From: a virus
Virus record (IMG/VR): IMGVR_UViG_3300027782_000030
Coordinates: 124,001-188,000 of that record
DNA length: 64,000 nucleotides
Strand: one strand, 5' to 3'
Made by a program: the position numbers and the translations under genes. The number at the start of each line of letters is the position of its first letter. Position 1 is the stretch's first letter. Below, piece after piece: positions 27,790-35,600 of this stretch. The notes below the pieces were generated by a model. That model worked only from the letters and a program-made list of their open reading frames with translations, had not been told where the DNA came from and ran no database searches.

Positions 27790-28941
27790 ATGAATAATTT
27801 TATAGTTTATAACCCATCATCTTTGGATGGGACAGTATACAATATATTTTTTAATATTTTTGGTAGATATACAGATATCGTAGAAGATGTTAAACTGTTT
27901 AGTGGTATTTCAGTCTTAACATTAAGAGAAGATTTATTGTTAACAAAAAATCCACTAATGTTTAATTATTATGAAATTTACATGTACAGAAAATCTAAAG
28001 GGTTACCTACAAAAATTATCATTGATTGGTCATTAGAGGGTCAATGTCATAATTCAAGTTTATCAACTTTATTCAAGGAAAACGAACTTAATATTGATAA
28101 AGATATATTATTTGTACATAATGATTCTTCTAATAGAATTTGGGTTCCGTTTAATATTGGACAACAGTTAACTATTGATTACCATGCATTAGATGCATAT
28201 AAAAGGTGTATTATTACCTCTAGCAATTTGACTGACAGAACCTTAGTAAAAGACAGAAAAAATGGATTAAATTTATTAATAGGTAAATTAAAAACAAAAC
28301 ATTCTAGATTTTTGGCAGCATATTATTTTTATAAATATGATTTACTTGATAGTGCTGTATTAGGTTTGCATGTACTACCAGAAGATATTGTCACAAGGAT
28401 GAAACTACATCCTGCATATTATGATATGAACTTTTATAATAAAATTGTACCATTATTAGGACCAGCGGATTCAGTTTCTAAACTACACGATACGAATGAA
28501 GGGTGTACAGCAGAAGATGGCGGGTGGCCATTTGATCCAAACATATTTAAAAATTCTAGTATAAGCTATGTTTGTGAAACCTATGATATTGACAAAGGAA
28601 TTTTTCCATACTTAGTGACAGAAAAATTTTATAGGTCTATTATTAATAAACATCCGTTTGTAGTGCAAGCCGGTTCAGGTCAATTAAACACTGTTAAATC
28701 TTTGGGGTTTGAAACCTTTTCATCTATCATTGATGAAAGTTATAATGATTATGATGTTCTTGATTATTCACATGTTGAAAAAACTGTATTAGCCGCAAAG
28801 GATTTTTTATCAAAACTATCTAATAATGCTGATAAAATACAAGAAATTGTAGACTATAATTATAATCGTTGGCTATCAAGAAGTAAGGATGAATATGATA
28901 AGACTACTGATTTTTTTATCAGATTTATAAATAATCAGTAA
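27790..28941 (+). CDS. HPFI/DESYD family protein, divergent (copy 5 of 5)
   Basis: 383 residues. The C-terminal core is recognisable though divergent: ISYVCETYD, LVTEKFYRSI, KHPFVV, GFETFSSIIDESYND, and the tail VDYNYNRW. The VTEK string makes the likeness to GT10/GT-B donor sites clearer here than in the other copies. The N-terminal half differs from the others, so acceptor choice may differ. It closes the biosynthetic island and lies directly before the tmRNA gene. Confidence 0.68.
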   Translation: MNNFIVYNPSSLDGTVYNIFFNIFGRYTDIVEDVKLFSGISVLTLREDLLLTKNPLMFNYYEIYMYRKSKGLPTKIIIDWSLEGQCHNSSLSTLFKENELNIDKDILFVHNDSSNRIWVPFNIGQQLTIDYHALDAYKRCIITSSNLTDRTLVKDRKNGLNLLIGKLKTKHSRFLAAYYFYKYDLLDSAVLGLHVLPEDIVTRMKLHPAYYDMNFYNKIVPLLGPADSVSKLHDTNEGCTAEDGGWPFDPNIFKNSSISYVCETYDIDKGIFPYLVTEKFYRSIINKHPFVVQAGSGQLNTVKSLGFETFSSIIDESYNDYDVLDYSHVEKTVLAAKDFLSKLSNNADKIQEIVDYNYNRWLSRSKDEYDKTTDFFIRFINNQ

Positions 28942-29027
28942 ATAAAAGTATTGTTGTAAAAGCCGTGAGGAAAGAAGCAAGTCAAAAGACGGGCAAGACG
29001 GGGGTGCGAATCCCCCCACCTCCACCA

Positions 29028-29099
29028 AAAGCATACTAGAGTGACGCTGGGGAAGAGTAATAGGCAGCGGTCGATAAATCTTCCAAGTATGCTTCTGAT
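29028..29099 (+). other. Intervening spacer of permuted tmRNA (hairpin)
   Basis: Lies between the CCA and the coding piece. Its ends form a perfect 9-bp stem, AAGCATACT (29029-29037) with AGTATGCTT (29086-29094). In known permuted tmRNAs this segment is cut out after transcription. Confidence 0.75.
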
Positions 29100-29170
29100 G
29101 GGGGTGACTAGAATCGATTGACGGATGAGTAGATGAGTGGACAACACGAGAGGCGATGGACGTAATCCAA

Positions 29171-29218
29171 GCAAAATCTATAAATGCCAACGATGAGGTA
29201 TTTTCTTTAGCCGCATGA
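29171..29218 (+). other. tmRNA proteolysis tag reading frame
   Basis: Reads AKSINANDEVFSLAA then TGA. The end ANDEVFSLAA matches the bacterial tag pattern (E. coli ANDENYALAA) and keeps the LAA signal for ClpXP-type proteases. GCA at 29171 is the likely resume codon; GCC at 29186 is the alternative and would give a 10-residue tag. Confidence 0.85.
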
Positions 29219-29262
29219 GGCTGAGACGGAGTAGGACAGACTCTGTAAAATAACCAACCTGT

Positions 29263-29289
29263 AATAGGCCCGCAAGGGCCTATTATTTT
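29263..29289 (+). terminator. Rho-independent terminator after tmRNA
   Basis: AATAGGCCC (29263-29271), loop GCAA, GGGCCTATT (29276-29284), then ATTTT. The 9-bp GC-rich stem fixes the 3' end of the tmRNA transcript. Confidence 0.85.
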
Positions 29290-29316
29290 GTTGTTTTTTC
29301 GCAACAAACCCAAAAT

Positions 29317-29345
29317 TTGACATTAATTCGGCATAAGCGTATACT
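29317..29345 (+). promoter_or_regulatory. Sigma70 promoter TTGACA-17-TATACT
   Basis: Perfect -35 and near-perfect -10 with 17-bp spacing. Start predicted near 29352, giving a 24-nt leader with AAGGAG before the ATG at 29376. Confidence 0.85.
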
Positions 29346-29375
29346 ATATCTATAGTGAGAAACAAGGAGAGCGAA

Positions 29376-29747
29376 ATGAGCGAACTGACTTACAAGACTT
29401 GGGAAGAGTACACTCCGCTTGAGCAGGCCGCAATGACCTACTGGGACATGTACAAGGACGCTTACAATTTCCGCCCCCGTAGTGTAGACACGTCCACATG
29501 GACGCTGGCCGACTTCCAAAAGGAGTTCGAAACCCTTCAGTTTATCATCGACCGTGATGAGGCCCAGCGTATCGAGGACGAGGCTGCGGCCGTGACTCGG
29601 TTCGAAGCCCGTATTGCTAGCATCATCCAACTTGGTGCTAGGGACCGTGCAATGGCACTGCGTTGGATTCACGAGGCTGAGGACACCGGCGGCGACGATG
29701 AGTACCTCTGCTACACGGTTGGCATCCCTTATGGATACTTCAAATGA
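29376..29747 (+). CDS. Early protein of unknown function (123 residues)
   Basis: Acidic, helical protein beginning MSELTYKTWEEYTPLEQAA. No signal peptide, cysteine motif or known domain seen. The ATG at 29376 follows AAGGAG at 29363. Codons are richer in G and C than those of the neighbouring island. It is the first gene behind a strong host-type promoter, so it should be expressed early. It overlaps the next small gene as ATGA. Confidence 0.75.
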   Translation: MSELTYKTWEEYTPLEQAAMTYWDMYKDAYNFRPRSVDTSTWTLADFQKEFETLQFIIDRDEAQRIEDEAAAVTRFEARIASIIQLGARDRAMALRWIHEAEDTGGDDEYLCYTVGIPYGYFK

Positions 29748-29857
29748 CATTCACTTTAACTACCCCAACTGGTAAGGTTATGCAGTTCTATTTGCAGGCT
29801 ATGGCTGAAATGTATCAGACACTTTACCAAGGCACAATCACTAAGGTTTCTGCTTGA
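29744..29857 (+). CDS. 37-residue protein of unknown function
   Basis: Short frame coupled to the previous gene by ATGA, reading MTFTLTTPTGKVMQFYLQA and onward to TKVSA. The next promoter's -35 box overlaps its stop codon. Start coupling supports it; no function can be suggested. Confidence 0.55.
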   Translation: MTFTLTTPTGKVMQFYLQAMAEMYQTLYQGTITKVSA

Positions 29858-29882
29858 CATTAATTCAGGCAGTTGCTATAAT
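29854..29882 (+). promoter_or_regulatory. Sigma70 promoter TTGACA-17-TATAAT
   Basis: Perfect consensus boxes at 29854 and 29877 with 17-bp spacing, upstream of the MoxR gene. CAGGAG precedes the ATG. Confidence 0.88.
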
Positions 29883-29916
29883 CTTTTTATCGTAGTTTTT
29901 TCAACAGGAGTAAGAA

Positions 29917-31017
29917 ATGGCTCAAGTATCTGACAATCTCACCGTTACTAGTGTTCAGGCCCGTAAGGCAATTCTCAAGGCGTTCAAGGTCAAACGTCCC
30001 GTGTTTCTTTGGGGTCCTCCCGGAATCGGTAAGAGTGAGGTTGTTTCCGAAATCACCGAGGAGCTCGGTGGTTTCATGATTGATTTGCGTATGGCGCAAA
30101 TGGAACCCACTGACATTCGTGGTATTCCCTTTTTCAACAAAGACAATGGCAAGATGGACTGGGCGCCCCCGGTTGATCTTCCTGACGAGGAACTTGCTAG
30201 CCAGTATCCTATCGTCTGTTTGTTCTTGGACGAGATGAACTCGGCTGCCCCTGCTGTACAGGCTGCAGGATATCAGTTGATTCTCAATCGCCGTGTTGGT
30301 AAGTACAAACTTCCTGATAACGTGGTGATTGTCGCGGCAGGTAACCGTGATAGCGACAAGGGTGTTACTTATCGTATGCCGATGCCCCTTGCTAATCGGT
30401 TCTTGCATATTGAAATGCGCCCCGACTTCACTTCGTGGCAGAACTGGGCAGTTAACAAAGGTATCCACAAGGATGTGGTTGGTTATCTGTCATTCGCTAA
30501 ACAGGATCTCTATGACTTTGATTCAAAGTCCTCTAGCCGCGCATTTGCTACTCCCCGTACTTGGTGCTTTGTCAGCGATTTGTTGAATGATGAAGAGGAT
30601 ACTGATTCCGATACCCTGTTCAACTTGGTTGCAGGTTCTGTTGGTGAAGGTCTTGCTGTTAAGTTTATGGCACACCGTAAGGTTGCGGGTCAGATGCCCG
30701 AGCCTAGCGACATTCTCGCAGGTAAGGTCAAGGAACTCCGTGTCAAGGAAGTGTCGGCAATGTACTCCCTCACGATTAGCCTGTGCTATGAATTGAAGGA
30801 TGCGCTTGACAACAAGCGTGTATCTAACAAACAGTTCCATGAAATGGCTGATAATTTCTTCAGTTACATCATGGCTAACTTTGAAACTGAGTTGGTCGTA
30901 ATGGGTGCAAAGGTCGCTCTGAAAACTTATCGTCTTCCGATCGAACCCAGTCAGTTGAAGCATTTTGATGACTTCCACAAGAAATACGGCAAGTACATTG
31001 TAGAAGCAGGTAACTGA
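29917..31017 (+). CDS. MoxR-family AAA+ ATPase
   Basis: 366 residues. Walker A GPPGIGKS at 33-40, Walker B IVCLFLDEMNSA near 98-109, then VVAAGNRDS (sensor 1) and MPMPLANRFLH. MoxR ATPases act as chaperones that load or activate a partner with a VWA domain. Exactly such a partner is encoded by the next gene. It has its own strong promoter and a terminator directly after the stop, so the two genes are separately transcribed early units. Confidence 0.9.
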   Translation: MAQVSDNLTVTSVQARKAILKAFKVKRPVFLWGPPGIGKSEVVSEITEELGGFMIDLRMAQMEPTDIRGIPFFNKDNGKMDWAPPVDLPDEELASQYPIVCLFLDEMNSAAPAVQAAGYQLILNRRVGKYKLPDNVVIVAAGNRDSDKGVTYRMPMPLANRFLHIEMRPDFTSWQNWAVNKGIHKDVVGYLSFAKQDLYDFDSKSSSRAFATPRTWCFVSDLLNDEEDTDSDTLFNLVAGSVGEGLAVKFMAHRKVAGQMPEPSDILAGKVKELRVKEVSAMYSLTISLCYELKDALDNKRVSNKQFHEMADNFFSYIMANFETELVVMGAKVALKTYRLPIEPSQLKHFDDFHKKYGKYIVEAGN

Positions 31018-31020
31018 TCA

Positions 31021-31046
31021 AAGGGGAGGCAACTCCCCTTTTTTCA
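31021..31046 (+). terminator. Rho-independent terminator after MoxR gene
   Basis: AAGGGGAG (31021-31028), loop GCAA, CTCCCCTT (31033-31040), then a run of T. Uses the same GCAA tetraloop as the tmRNA terminator. Confidence 0.9.
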
Positions 31047-31047
31047 T

Positions 31048-31076
31048 TTGCAATTAAATACGGTATATGTTACAAT
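31048..31076 (+). promoter_or_regulatory. Sigma70-type promoter TTGCAA-17-TACAAT
   Basis: Weaker boxes but the same 17-bp spacing, between the MoxR terminator and the VWA gene. Confidence 0.65.
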
Positions 31077-31104
31077 ATAGCATATATACGATAAAGGAGT
31101 AGGT

Positions 31105-32388
31105 ATGAGTGATGTAGTCGCCCCAACTAAAAAACGCAAGCGCAGTAAAAAATTTGAGAACTTGGTCGGTCCTACCGACGCTAAAGTAGACTTCAATGCC
31201 CGTGAGCGGTTGGTAACTGCCCGCATTGGTCTGCTTCTCCGTCATTCATTCTTTGGTAACCTTGCGACCCGTATGCAACTGGTTAACGCCGATGAATGGT
31301 GTAGTACAGCCGCTACCGACGGCTTGAAATTCTATTACAATTCTCGGTTCATTATGATGCTAAAGCCCAAGGAAGTTGAATTCTTGGTTGGGCATGAAGT
31401 GCTCCACGTAGTCTACGATCATATCGGTCGTCGAGGCAATCGTGATCCCCAACTTTGGAACATTGCTGATGACTACGCCGTTAATGCCGATCTAAAACGG
31501 CACAAGGTCGGTGAGTTTATTAAAACCGTTCCTTGCTTGTACGAAGCAAAATACGACGGGAAGTCTGCCGAAGAAATCTATGATGACCTTTACGAAAAGG
31601 CAGAAAAGATTAACGTCGAGGATTTGATCGACCAAATGATTGATGATCATATGGAAGGTGAAAGTCAAGGTGAGAGTGACGGCGAAGAAATTGACGGTAG
31701 CGGTAAGGGCAAAGGTCGTCCTAAGATGAGCCCTGAGGAGCGTGAGCGTGTACGTCAGGAAGTCAAGCAGGCTATCATCAATGCCGCACAAGGTGCAGAA
31801 GCAGGTTCTGTTCCTAAAGGTGTTGAGCGGTTGATCAAACATCATACTAATCCAGTAATGCCTTGGCGTGAGTTGATTCAAACTAACTTGACCAGTTCTA
31901 TTCGTACCGACTTTAGTTTTATTCGCCCTAATCGTCGCGGTTGGCACATGGATGCTATCATGCCTGGTATGACCCCGGGTGAAGAAATTGATGTTGTGGT
32001 TAGCCTTGATATGTCAGGGTCTATCACTGATAAACAAGGACAGGCATTCTTAGGTGAGATTGCAGGTATGATGGATGCCTTTGACGGATACAAAGTACAT
32101 GTATTCTGTTTTGATACAGAAATCTACAATCCACAAGACTTTACCAGCGAGAACCTAGATTCAATTGATTCATATGAACCAGTTGGTGGCGGTGGTACTG
32201 ACTTTGATGCTATCTTCGGCTATCTTAAAGAAAACGCAATCGAACCAAAACGTTTGATTGTATTTACAGATGGTTATCCTTGCGGTAGTTGGGGAGATCC
32301 TGACTATTGCGATACGACTTGGATCATTCATGGTGATAAGGATCCGAACCCCCCGTTTGGGACTTTCGCTATCTATGACGAGAAGTGA
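31105..32388 (+). CDS. Putative metallopeptidase plus VWA-like domain protein (MoxR partner)
   Basis: 427 residues. The N-terminal part has HEVLH (97-101), a zinc peptidase-like motif, in the DUF2201 type of layout. A charged linker (~180-235) follows. The C-terminal part is a VWA-like domain with the MIDAS motif DMSGS near residue 302 and TDFDAIFGYL with TDGYPCG further on. In bacteria MoxR and VWA proteins act together to insert metals or remodel complexes. AAGGAG precedes the ATG. The pair may alter a host complex early in infection; that is inference. Confidence 0.85.
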   Translation: MSDVVAPTKKRKRSKKFENLVGPTDAKVDFNARERLVTARIGLLLRHSFFGNLATRMQLVNADEWCSTAATDGLKFYYNSRFIMMLKPKEVEFLVGHEVLHVVYDHIGRRGNRDPQLWNIADDYAVNADLKRHKVGEFIKTVPCLYEAKYDGKSAEEIYDDLYEKAEKINVEDLIDQMIDDHMEGESQGESDGEEIDGSGKGKGRPKMSPEERERVRQEVKQAIINAAQGAEAGSVPKGVERLIKHHTNPVMPWRELIQTNLTSSIRTDFSFIRPNRRGWHMDAIMPGMTPGEEIDVVVSLDMSGSITDKQGQAFLGEIAGMMDAFDGYKVHVFCFDTEIYNPQDFTSENLDSIDSYEPVGGGGTDFDAIFGYLKENAIEPKRLIVFTDGYPCGSWGDPDYCDTTWIIHGDKDPNPPFGTFAIYDEK

Positions 32389-32620
32389 CCTGATATATGA
32401 ATCCCCCGATAAGGGGGAAACTATATATGCTAGGAAAGCAGGATCCACTGAAAGAGTATTACTATCGATGAGTGAAAAGGCTTGGTCCCGTATCAATGAA
32501 CAGGAACAAGCCGAAGTTTGGAAAGATATTAGAGCATTGGCAAAGACTAATCCATCATTGAATGATGTTTTGGATAGATTGTTAGTAGTATATAACCTTA
32601 TCAAAAAAGAAAACTTATGA
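32375..32620 (+). CDS. 81-residue protein of unknown function
   Basis: Helical protein starting MTRSDLIYESPDKGE, with a C-terminal half (AWSRINEQEQAEVWKDIRAL) that looks like a small helical bundle. The ATG at 32375 lies inside the end of the VWA gene (14-nt overlap); the upstream extension in the same frame is antisense-free but lies wholly inside the VWA gene, so it is left out. Stop and next start overlap as ATGA. Confidence 0.6.
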   Translation: MTRSDLIYESPDKGETIYARKAGSTERVLLSMSEKAWSRINEQEQAEVWKDIRALAKTNPSLNDVLDRLLVVYNLIKKENL

Positions 32621-33024
32621 TGTATATTGGTAATAGTTTGGGTGGTTGCTTGCAGAGTATCCTACGCGGCGAAGTGTCCGAGGACCAAGTTTTGATGATT
32701 ATTACTAGGACTAAGTGTGAAACCTATGAGCAGTATATTGGGGTAATTAAGTTGTATTATGATGAAGGTAATCAGTACGCTAGGAATTCCCAAAGATATG
32801 ACTTCTCAAAATTTGATTTTGAAACCGTTATGGAGTTGGCTTCCAAACTTTATAATTCAGGCAGGATCCATCAACCTAGATTGTACTCAGAGAGTAAGTA
32901 TTTGCCTATTACCTTTGCTTTTAAAGACCTTTGGTTAGAAGTAGTGCCAACCAATAATAACTCTTCACCCGCAGTAGTAGATGCGTATGAAAAATATAAA
33001 ATGCTAGCCACACTAACTCAATGA
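32617..33024 (+). CDS. 135-residue protein of unknown function
   Basis: Starts in a 4-nt overlap. Mixed helical protein with GNSLGGCLQSILRGEVSED at its start, a regular pattern seen in small T4-like phage proteins without assigned function. No motif recognised. The end overlaps the next gene as ATGA, so it belongs to a run of coupled genes. Confidence 0.65.
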   Translation: MMYIGNSLGGCLQSILRGEVSEDQVLMIITRTKCETYEQYIGVIKLYYDEGNQYARNSQRYDFSKFDFETVMELASKLYNSGRIHQPRLYSESKYLPITFAFKDLWLEVVPTNNNSSPAVVDAYEKYKMLATLTQ

Positions 33025-33254
33025 CATTCCTTGATCCCATAACTTGGTTTACTTACCGTCGATTAGAGTTTAAGCCAACACATTTTGTATTGGCTAAAAC
33101 CCCGGTAACTGCTAAGTCTATGGCATGGATAGCTACCACGCTTAACGGTAGGTATTCACTAGTTACTATAATGGATGAGGATTATCAAAAATTTCAAGTT
33201 CCTGCGTTTGAAGATCCAGGAGAAGCAGTATTATATGAACTAACTTGGTCATAA
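33021..33254 (+). CDS. 77-residue protein of unknown function
   Basis: Short protein starting MTFLDPITWFTYRRLEFKP, with one beta-rich domain and no signal or membrane segment. Coupled to the gene before it. A 57-nt gap with AGGAG before the next ATG separates it from 33312. Confidence 0.6.
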   Translation: MTFLDPITWFTYRRLEFKPTHFVLAKTPVTAKSMAWIATTLNGRYSLVTIMDEDYQKFQVPAFEDPGEAVLYELTWS

Positions 33255-33311
33255 TAAATTTTTACTATACAACAGAAATCAATTAAATAATTACATAATC
33301 AGGAGATTAAT

Positions 33312-33983
33312 ATGAGTTTCTTAAGACATGTAGGCAAACACGGTGATCGTAAAATAGCAGTTATCTTTAGGGAGGTCCCTGGAGAGCCACATATGTGTTT
33401 GGTAACATACACTGAAACATTGAATATGCACGTTCATGATCCTATGATTCAATGCATTGAAAGTGATATTGGGCAATCAAGTCAAAACCTAGCAGACGCA
33501 CTAAATAGGACTTATACCAAAGATGGTAAACCTATTCTTCATGTACTTCACCATGAAGGTCAACTTAAAAAGGTTAATACAGAACAAATTGTAATGACCC
33601 CTCAACCTAATACTAGAATCAAACTGAATGAATTAAACAAGATTCTAAACGAAATGCAACAAGGTGAGGATGCTGTTCGTAGATTAGCCGAAATGGATAA
33701 GAGCATGGGATTGCAAGATCCGGCTGATGTAGTCCGTAGAATGCGTGGTCCACAACCTGGTGTTCAAGGATCAGGTGATATTTTAGGTGATACATCATTA
33801 GCACAACAGAGAATTGAACAAGCACAAAAAATGGAACGTGAGGCACAGGGGCTATTAGCTGAATCAAAGCGTTTAATGGATGAGGCTAAATCATTAGATC
33901 CAAGTGTTGGTACATCAACCATGCCAGTCATTGAAACTAAACCAGTTAAAGCAAGAAAACCAAGAGCGAAAGTTAGTGCATAA
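33312..33983 (+). CDS. 223-residue protein with coiled-coil tail
   Basis: An N-terminal globular region (~1-90; KIAVIFREVPGEPHMCLV) is followed by a helical region with a long heptad-like stretch (~160-200; LAQQRIEQAQKMEREAQGLL) and a basic end (KPVKARKPRAKVSA) that may touch nucleic acid. AGGAG stands before the ATG. Could be a structural or scaffold-type protein; no family recognised. Confidence 0.65.
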   Translation: MSFLRHVGKHGDRKIAVIFREVPGEPHMCLVTYTETLNMHVHDPMIQCIESDIGQSSQNLADALNRTYTKDGKPILHVLHHEGQLKKVNTEQIVMTPQPNTRIKLNELNKILNEMQQGEDAVRRLAEMDKSMGLQDPADVVRRMRGPQPGVQGSGDILGDTSLAQQRIEQAQKMEREAQGLLAESKRLMDEAKSLDPSVGTSTMPVIETKPVKARKPRAKVSA

Positions 33984-34285
33984 TGTCACCTGAATTTATA
34001 TCCAAATGGGAACACATCCTTGAGGATGTTGAAAAGCAAAAAATACCCGTGCAATTTATTAAAAAAATAGTTATTAAATTACAAGGCATGGGTAGAAAAC
34101 AGCAAACAATCAACATTGAGAAGTTTTTAAATCAAGGATTGGACCCAGATCAAATTGAAGAAGCGGTAAGCAGGAAGCTTCAAGAACTAGACGATACTAT
34201 TACCAGTGTAGAGTTTATTCTTAATGTTCAAAGCATTGCCGATACGGTTCAACCTACTACAGATGAGTTATTGAAAAATTTATGA
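33983..34285 (+). CDS. 100-residue protein of unknown function
   Basis: Entirely helical by appearance (MSPEFISKWEHILEDVEKQK). Starts in TAATG overlap with the previous stop and ends overlapping the DHFR start as ATGA. The position in a coupled run with nucleotide enzymes does not reveal a role. Confidence 0.6.
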   Translation: MSPEFISKWEHILEDVEKQKIPVQFIKKIVIKLQGMGRKQQTINIEKFLNQGLDPDQIEEAVSRKLQELDDTITSVEFILNVQSIADTVQPTTDELLKNL

Positions 34286-34755
34286 ATTTGATTGTGGCCT
34301 GTGATCCAAAAGGTGGTATTGGATATCTGAACAAATTACCCTGGAGTAAAATCGAGGGTGATTTGCTACGCTTCAAAAGACTAACACAAGATAAAACCGT
34401 TGTTATGGGCCGTAATACTTGGGATAGTCTTCCAATGAAACCATTACCTAACAGGTTTAATGTTGTAGTAACTACCAAACCAATCCAGTTACCTGCCAAT
34501 GTTAAAACTATTTCAAATTTAAATGATTTAAAATATTTTCACGAACCATGGATAATGGGTGGTGCAGCACTAATCAGATCCTGTTGGGAAAAAATTAATA
34601 AAATTCATTTGACTAAAACCTTTGTTGAATATGCCTGTGATACTTTTATAGATTTAAGAAAATTACACGGCGAGTTTAGAATTTCGCATGAAGAGATTCA
34701 TAGCGATCATGTATATGAAATTTGGGATAGAGATTATCCCGACTATTGGAAATAA
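34282..34755 (+). CDS. folA: Dihydrofolate reductase
   Basis: 157 residues, normal length. MNLIVACDPKGGIGYLNKLPW is the standard opening; GRNTWDSLP, VVVTTKP and IMGGAALI follow, as in bacterial DHFR. It regenerates tetrahydrofolate from dihydrofolate using NADPH. ThyA, which makes dihydrofolate while forming dTMP, is the next gene, so the pair sustains thymidylate supply for phage DNA synthesis. Confidence 0.93.
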   Translation: MNLIVACDPKGGIGYLNKLPWSKIEGDLLRFKRLTQDKTVVMGRNTWDSLPMKPLPNRFNVVVTTKPIQLPANVKTISNLNDLKYFHEPWIMGGAALIRSCWEKINKIHLTKTFVEYACDTFIDLRKLHGEFRISHEEIHSDHVYEIWDRDYPDYWK

Positions 34756-34757
34756 AT

Positions 34758-35600
34758 GTGAAATTATACTTAGAGTTACTTAAAGATATACTAGATAACG
34801 GTGATGATAAAGACGATAGAACTGGTGTAGGAACTATATCGGTATTTGGTAGACAATTACGATTTGATTTACGCAAGGGATTTCCCGCTGTTACTACTAA
34901 AAAACTAGCATGGAAAGCCTGTGTAGGTGAATTGCTATGGTTTATCGAAGGTAGTGGGGATGAACGCAGATTAGCAGAGATAACACATGGTACTAGAGAT
35001 GGCACTGTTACTATTTGGACTCCAAATGCTTTGGCATCTTATTGGAAACCTAAAGCCAAGTTTGAAGGGGATTTGGGTAGAGTATATGGAGTACAATGGC
35101 GAGATTGGGTAACCAATTCAAGGCATATTGACCAATTGACAAATTTGTTAGAAGGATTGAAATCAGATCCTAGTGGTCGCAGACATATTCTTAGTGCATG
35201 GAATGTTGGTGAATTAGATCAAATGGCATTGCCACCTTGTCATATTATGAGTCAATATTATGTGAACAAGAACCGTGAATTGAGTTGTCATATGTATCAG
35301 AGGTCAGTAGATGTTTTCTTGGGTCTACCTTTCAATATTGCTAGTTACGCTCTACTAACTCATTTGATTGCCCATCATTGTGGTTACAAAGTTGGTGAAT
35401 TAGTTATTAGTACAGGGGATACACATATCTATAAAAACCATGTAGAACAAGTTAAAGAACAATTATCTCGTGATCCATTACCCTTACCTACATTAATGCT
35501 ACCAGTAGAAAAGAAAGATATTTTTGAAATGACTATGAATGATATACACTTAGAAGGATATAGTAGTCATGGTCCAATCAAAGCGGAAATGGCTGTATGA
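34758..35600 (+). CDS. thyA: Thymidylate synthase
   Basis: 280 residues. DRTGVGT at the start, GRVYGVQWRDW, catalytic C161 in LPPCH, QRSVDVFLGLPFN and GDTHIYKNH are all present, so it should be active. Methylates dUMP to dTMP with methylene-tetrahydrofolate. GTG at 34758 is preferred (MKLYLELLKDIL aligns with the family start); a TTG at 34746 would add four residues and overlap folA. Stop overlaps next start as ATGA. Confidence 0.94.
   Translation: MKLYLELLKDILDNGDDKDDRTGVGTISVFGRQLRFDLRKGFPAVTTKKLAWKACVGELLWFIEGSGDERRLAEITHGTRDGTVTIWTPNALASYWKPKAKFEGDLGRVYGVQWRDWVTNSRHIDQLTNLLEGLKSDPSGRRHILSAWNVGELDQMALPPCHIMSQYYVNKNRELSCHMYQRSVDVFLGLPFNIASYALLTHLIAHHCGYKVGELVISTGDTHIYKNHVEQVKEQLSRDPLPLPTLMLPVEKKDIFEMTMNDIHLEGYSSHGPIKAEMAV

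Larger units (their letters stand above)
28951..29262 (+). ncRNA. ssrA: Circularly permuted (two-piece) tmRNA gene
   Basis: The acceptor piece comes first: T-arm GGGGG/TGCGAAT/CCCCC (29000-29016), acceptor strand CACCTCC (29017-29023), then ACCA with the CCA encoded (29025-29027). The coding piece follows, with 5' strand GGGGGTG (29100-29106) that pairs with CACCTCC in 7 bp (one G-U). The tag frame lies inside the coding piece. TTGAC (29118) can pair with GTCAA (28981) as part of the P2 helix. This order is the permuted form known from Alphaproteobacteria, some Betaproteobacteria and cyanobacteria. The 5' end is approximate. It would rescue stalled ribosomes with SmpB. Confidence 0.9.

Noticed and set aside
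28951-29030. A tRNA gene, because of the T-arm and CCA
   Set aside because: No anticodon or D arm precedes it; the partner acceptor strand lies downstream with a tag frame, as in permuted tmRNA.
28876-29313. Minus-strand reading frame of 145 residues
   Set aside because: It is antisense to the tmRNA gene and its terminator and has no start signal.
30523-30978. Minus-strand frame of 151 residues opposite the MoxR gene
   Set aside because: Sense frame has clear AAA motifs; the antisense frame has no recognisable features.
32258-32374. Upstream extension of the small gene at 32375
   Set aside because: It lies wholly inside the VWA gene in another frame and has no start signal.
34746-34757. 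TTG start of thyA at 34746
   Set aside because: It would overlap folA and add four residues not found in the family; GTG 34758 fits better, although the site is weak.
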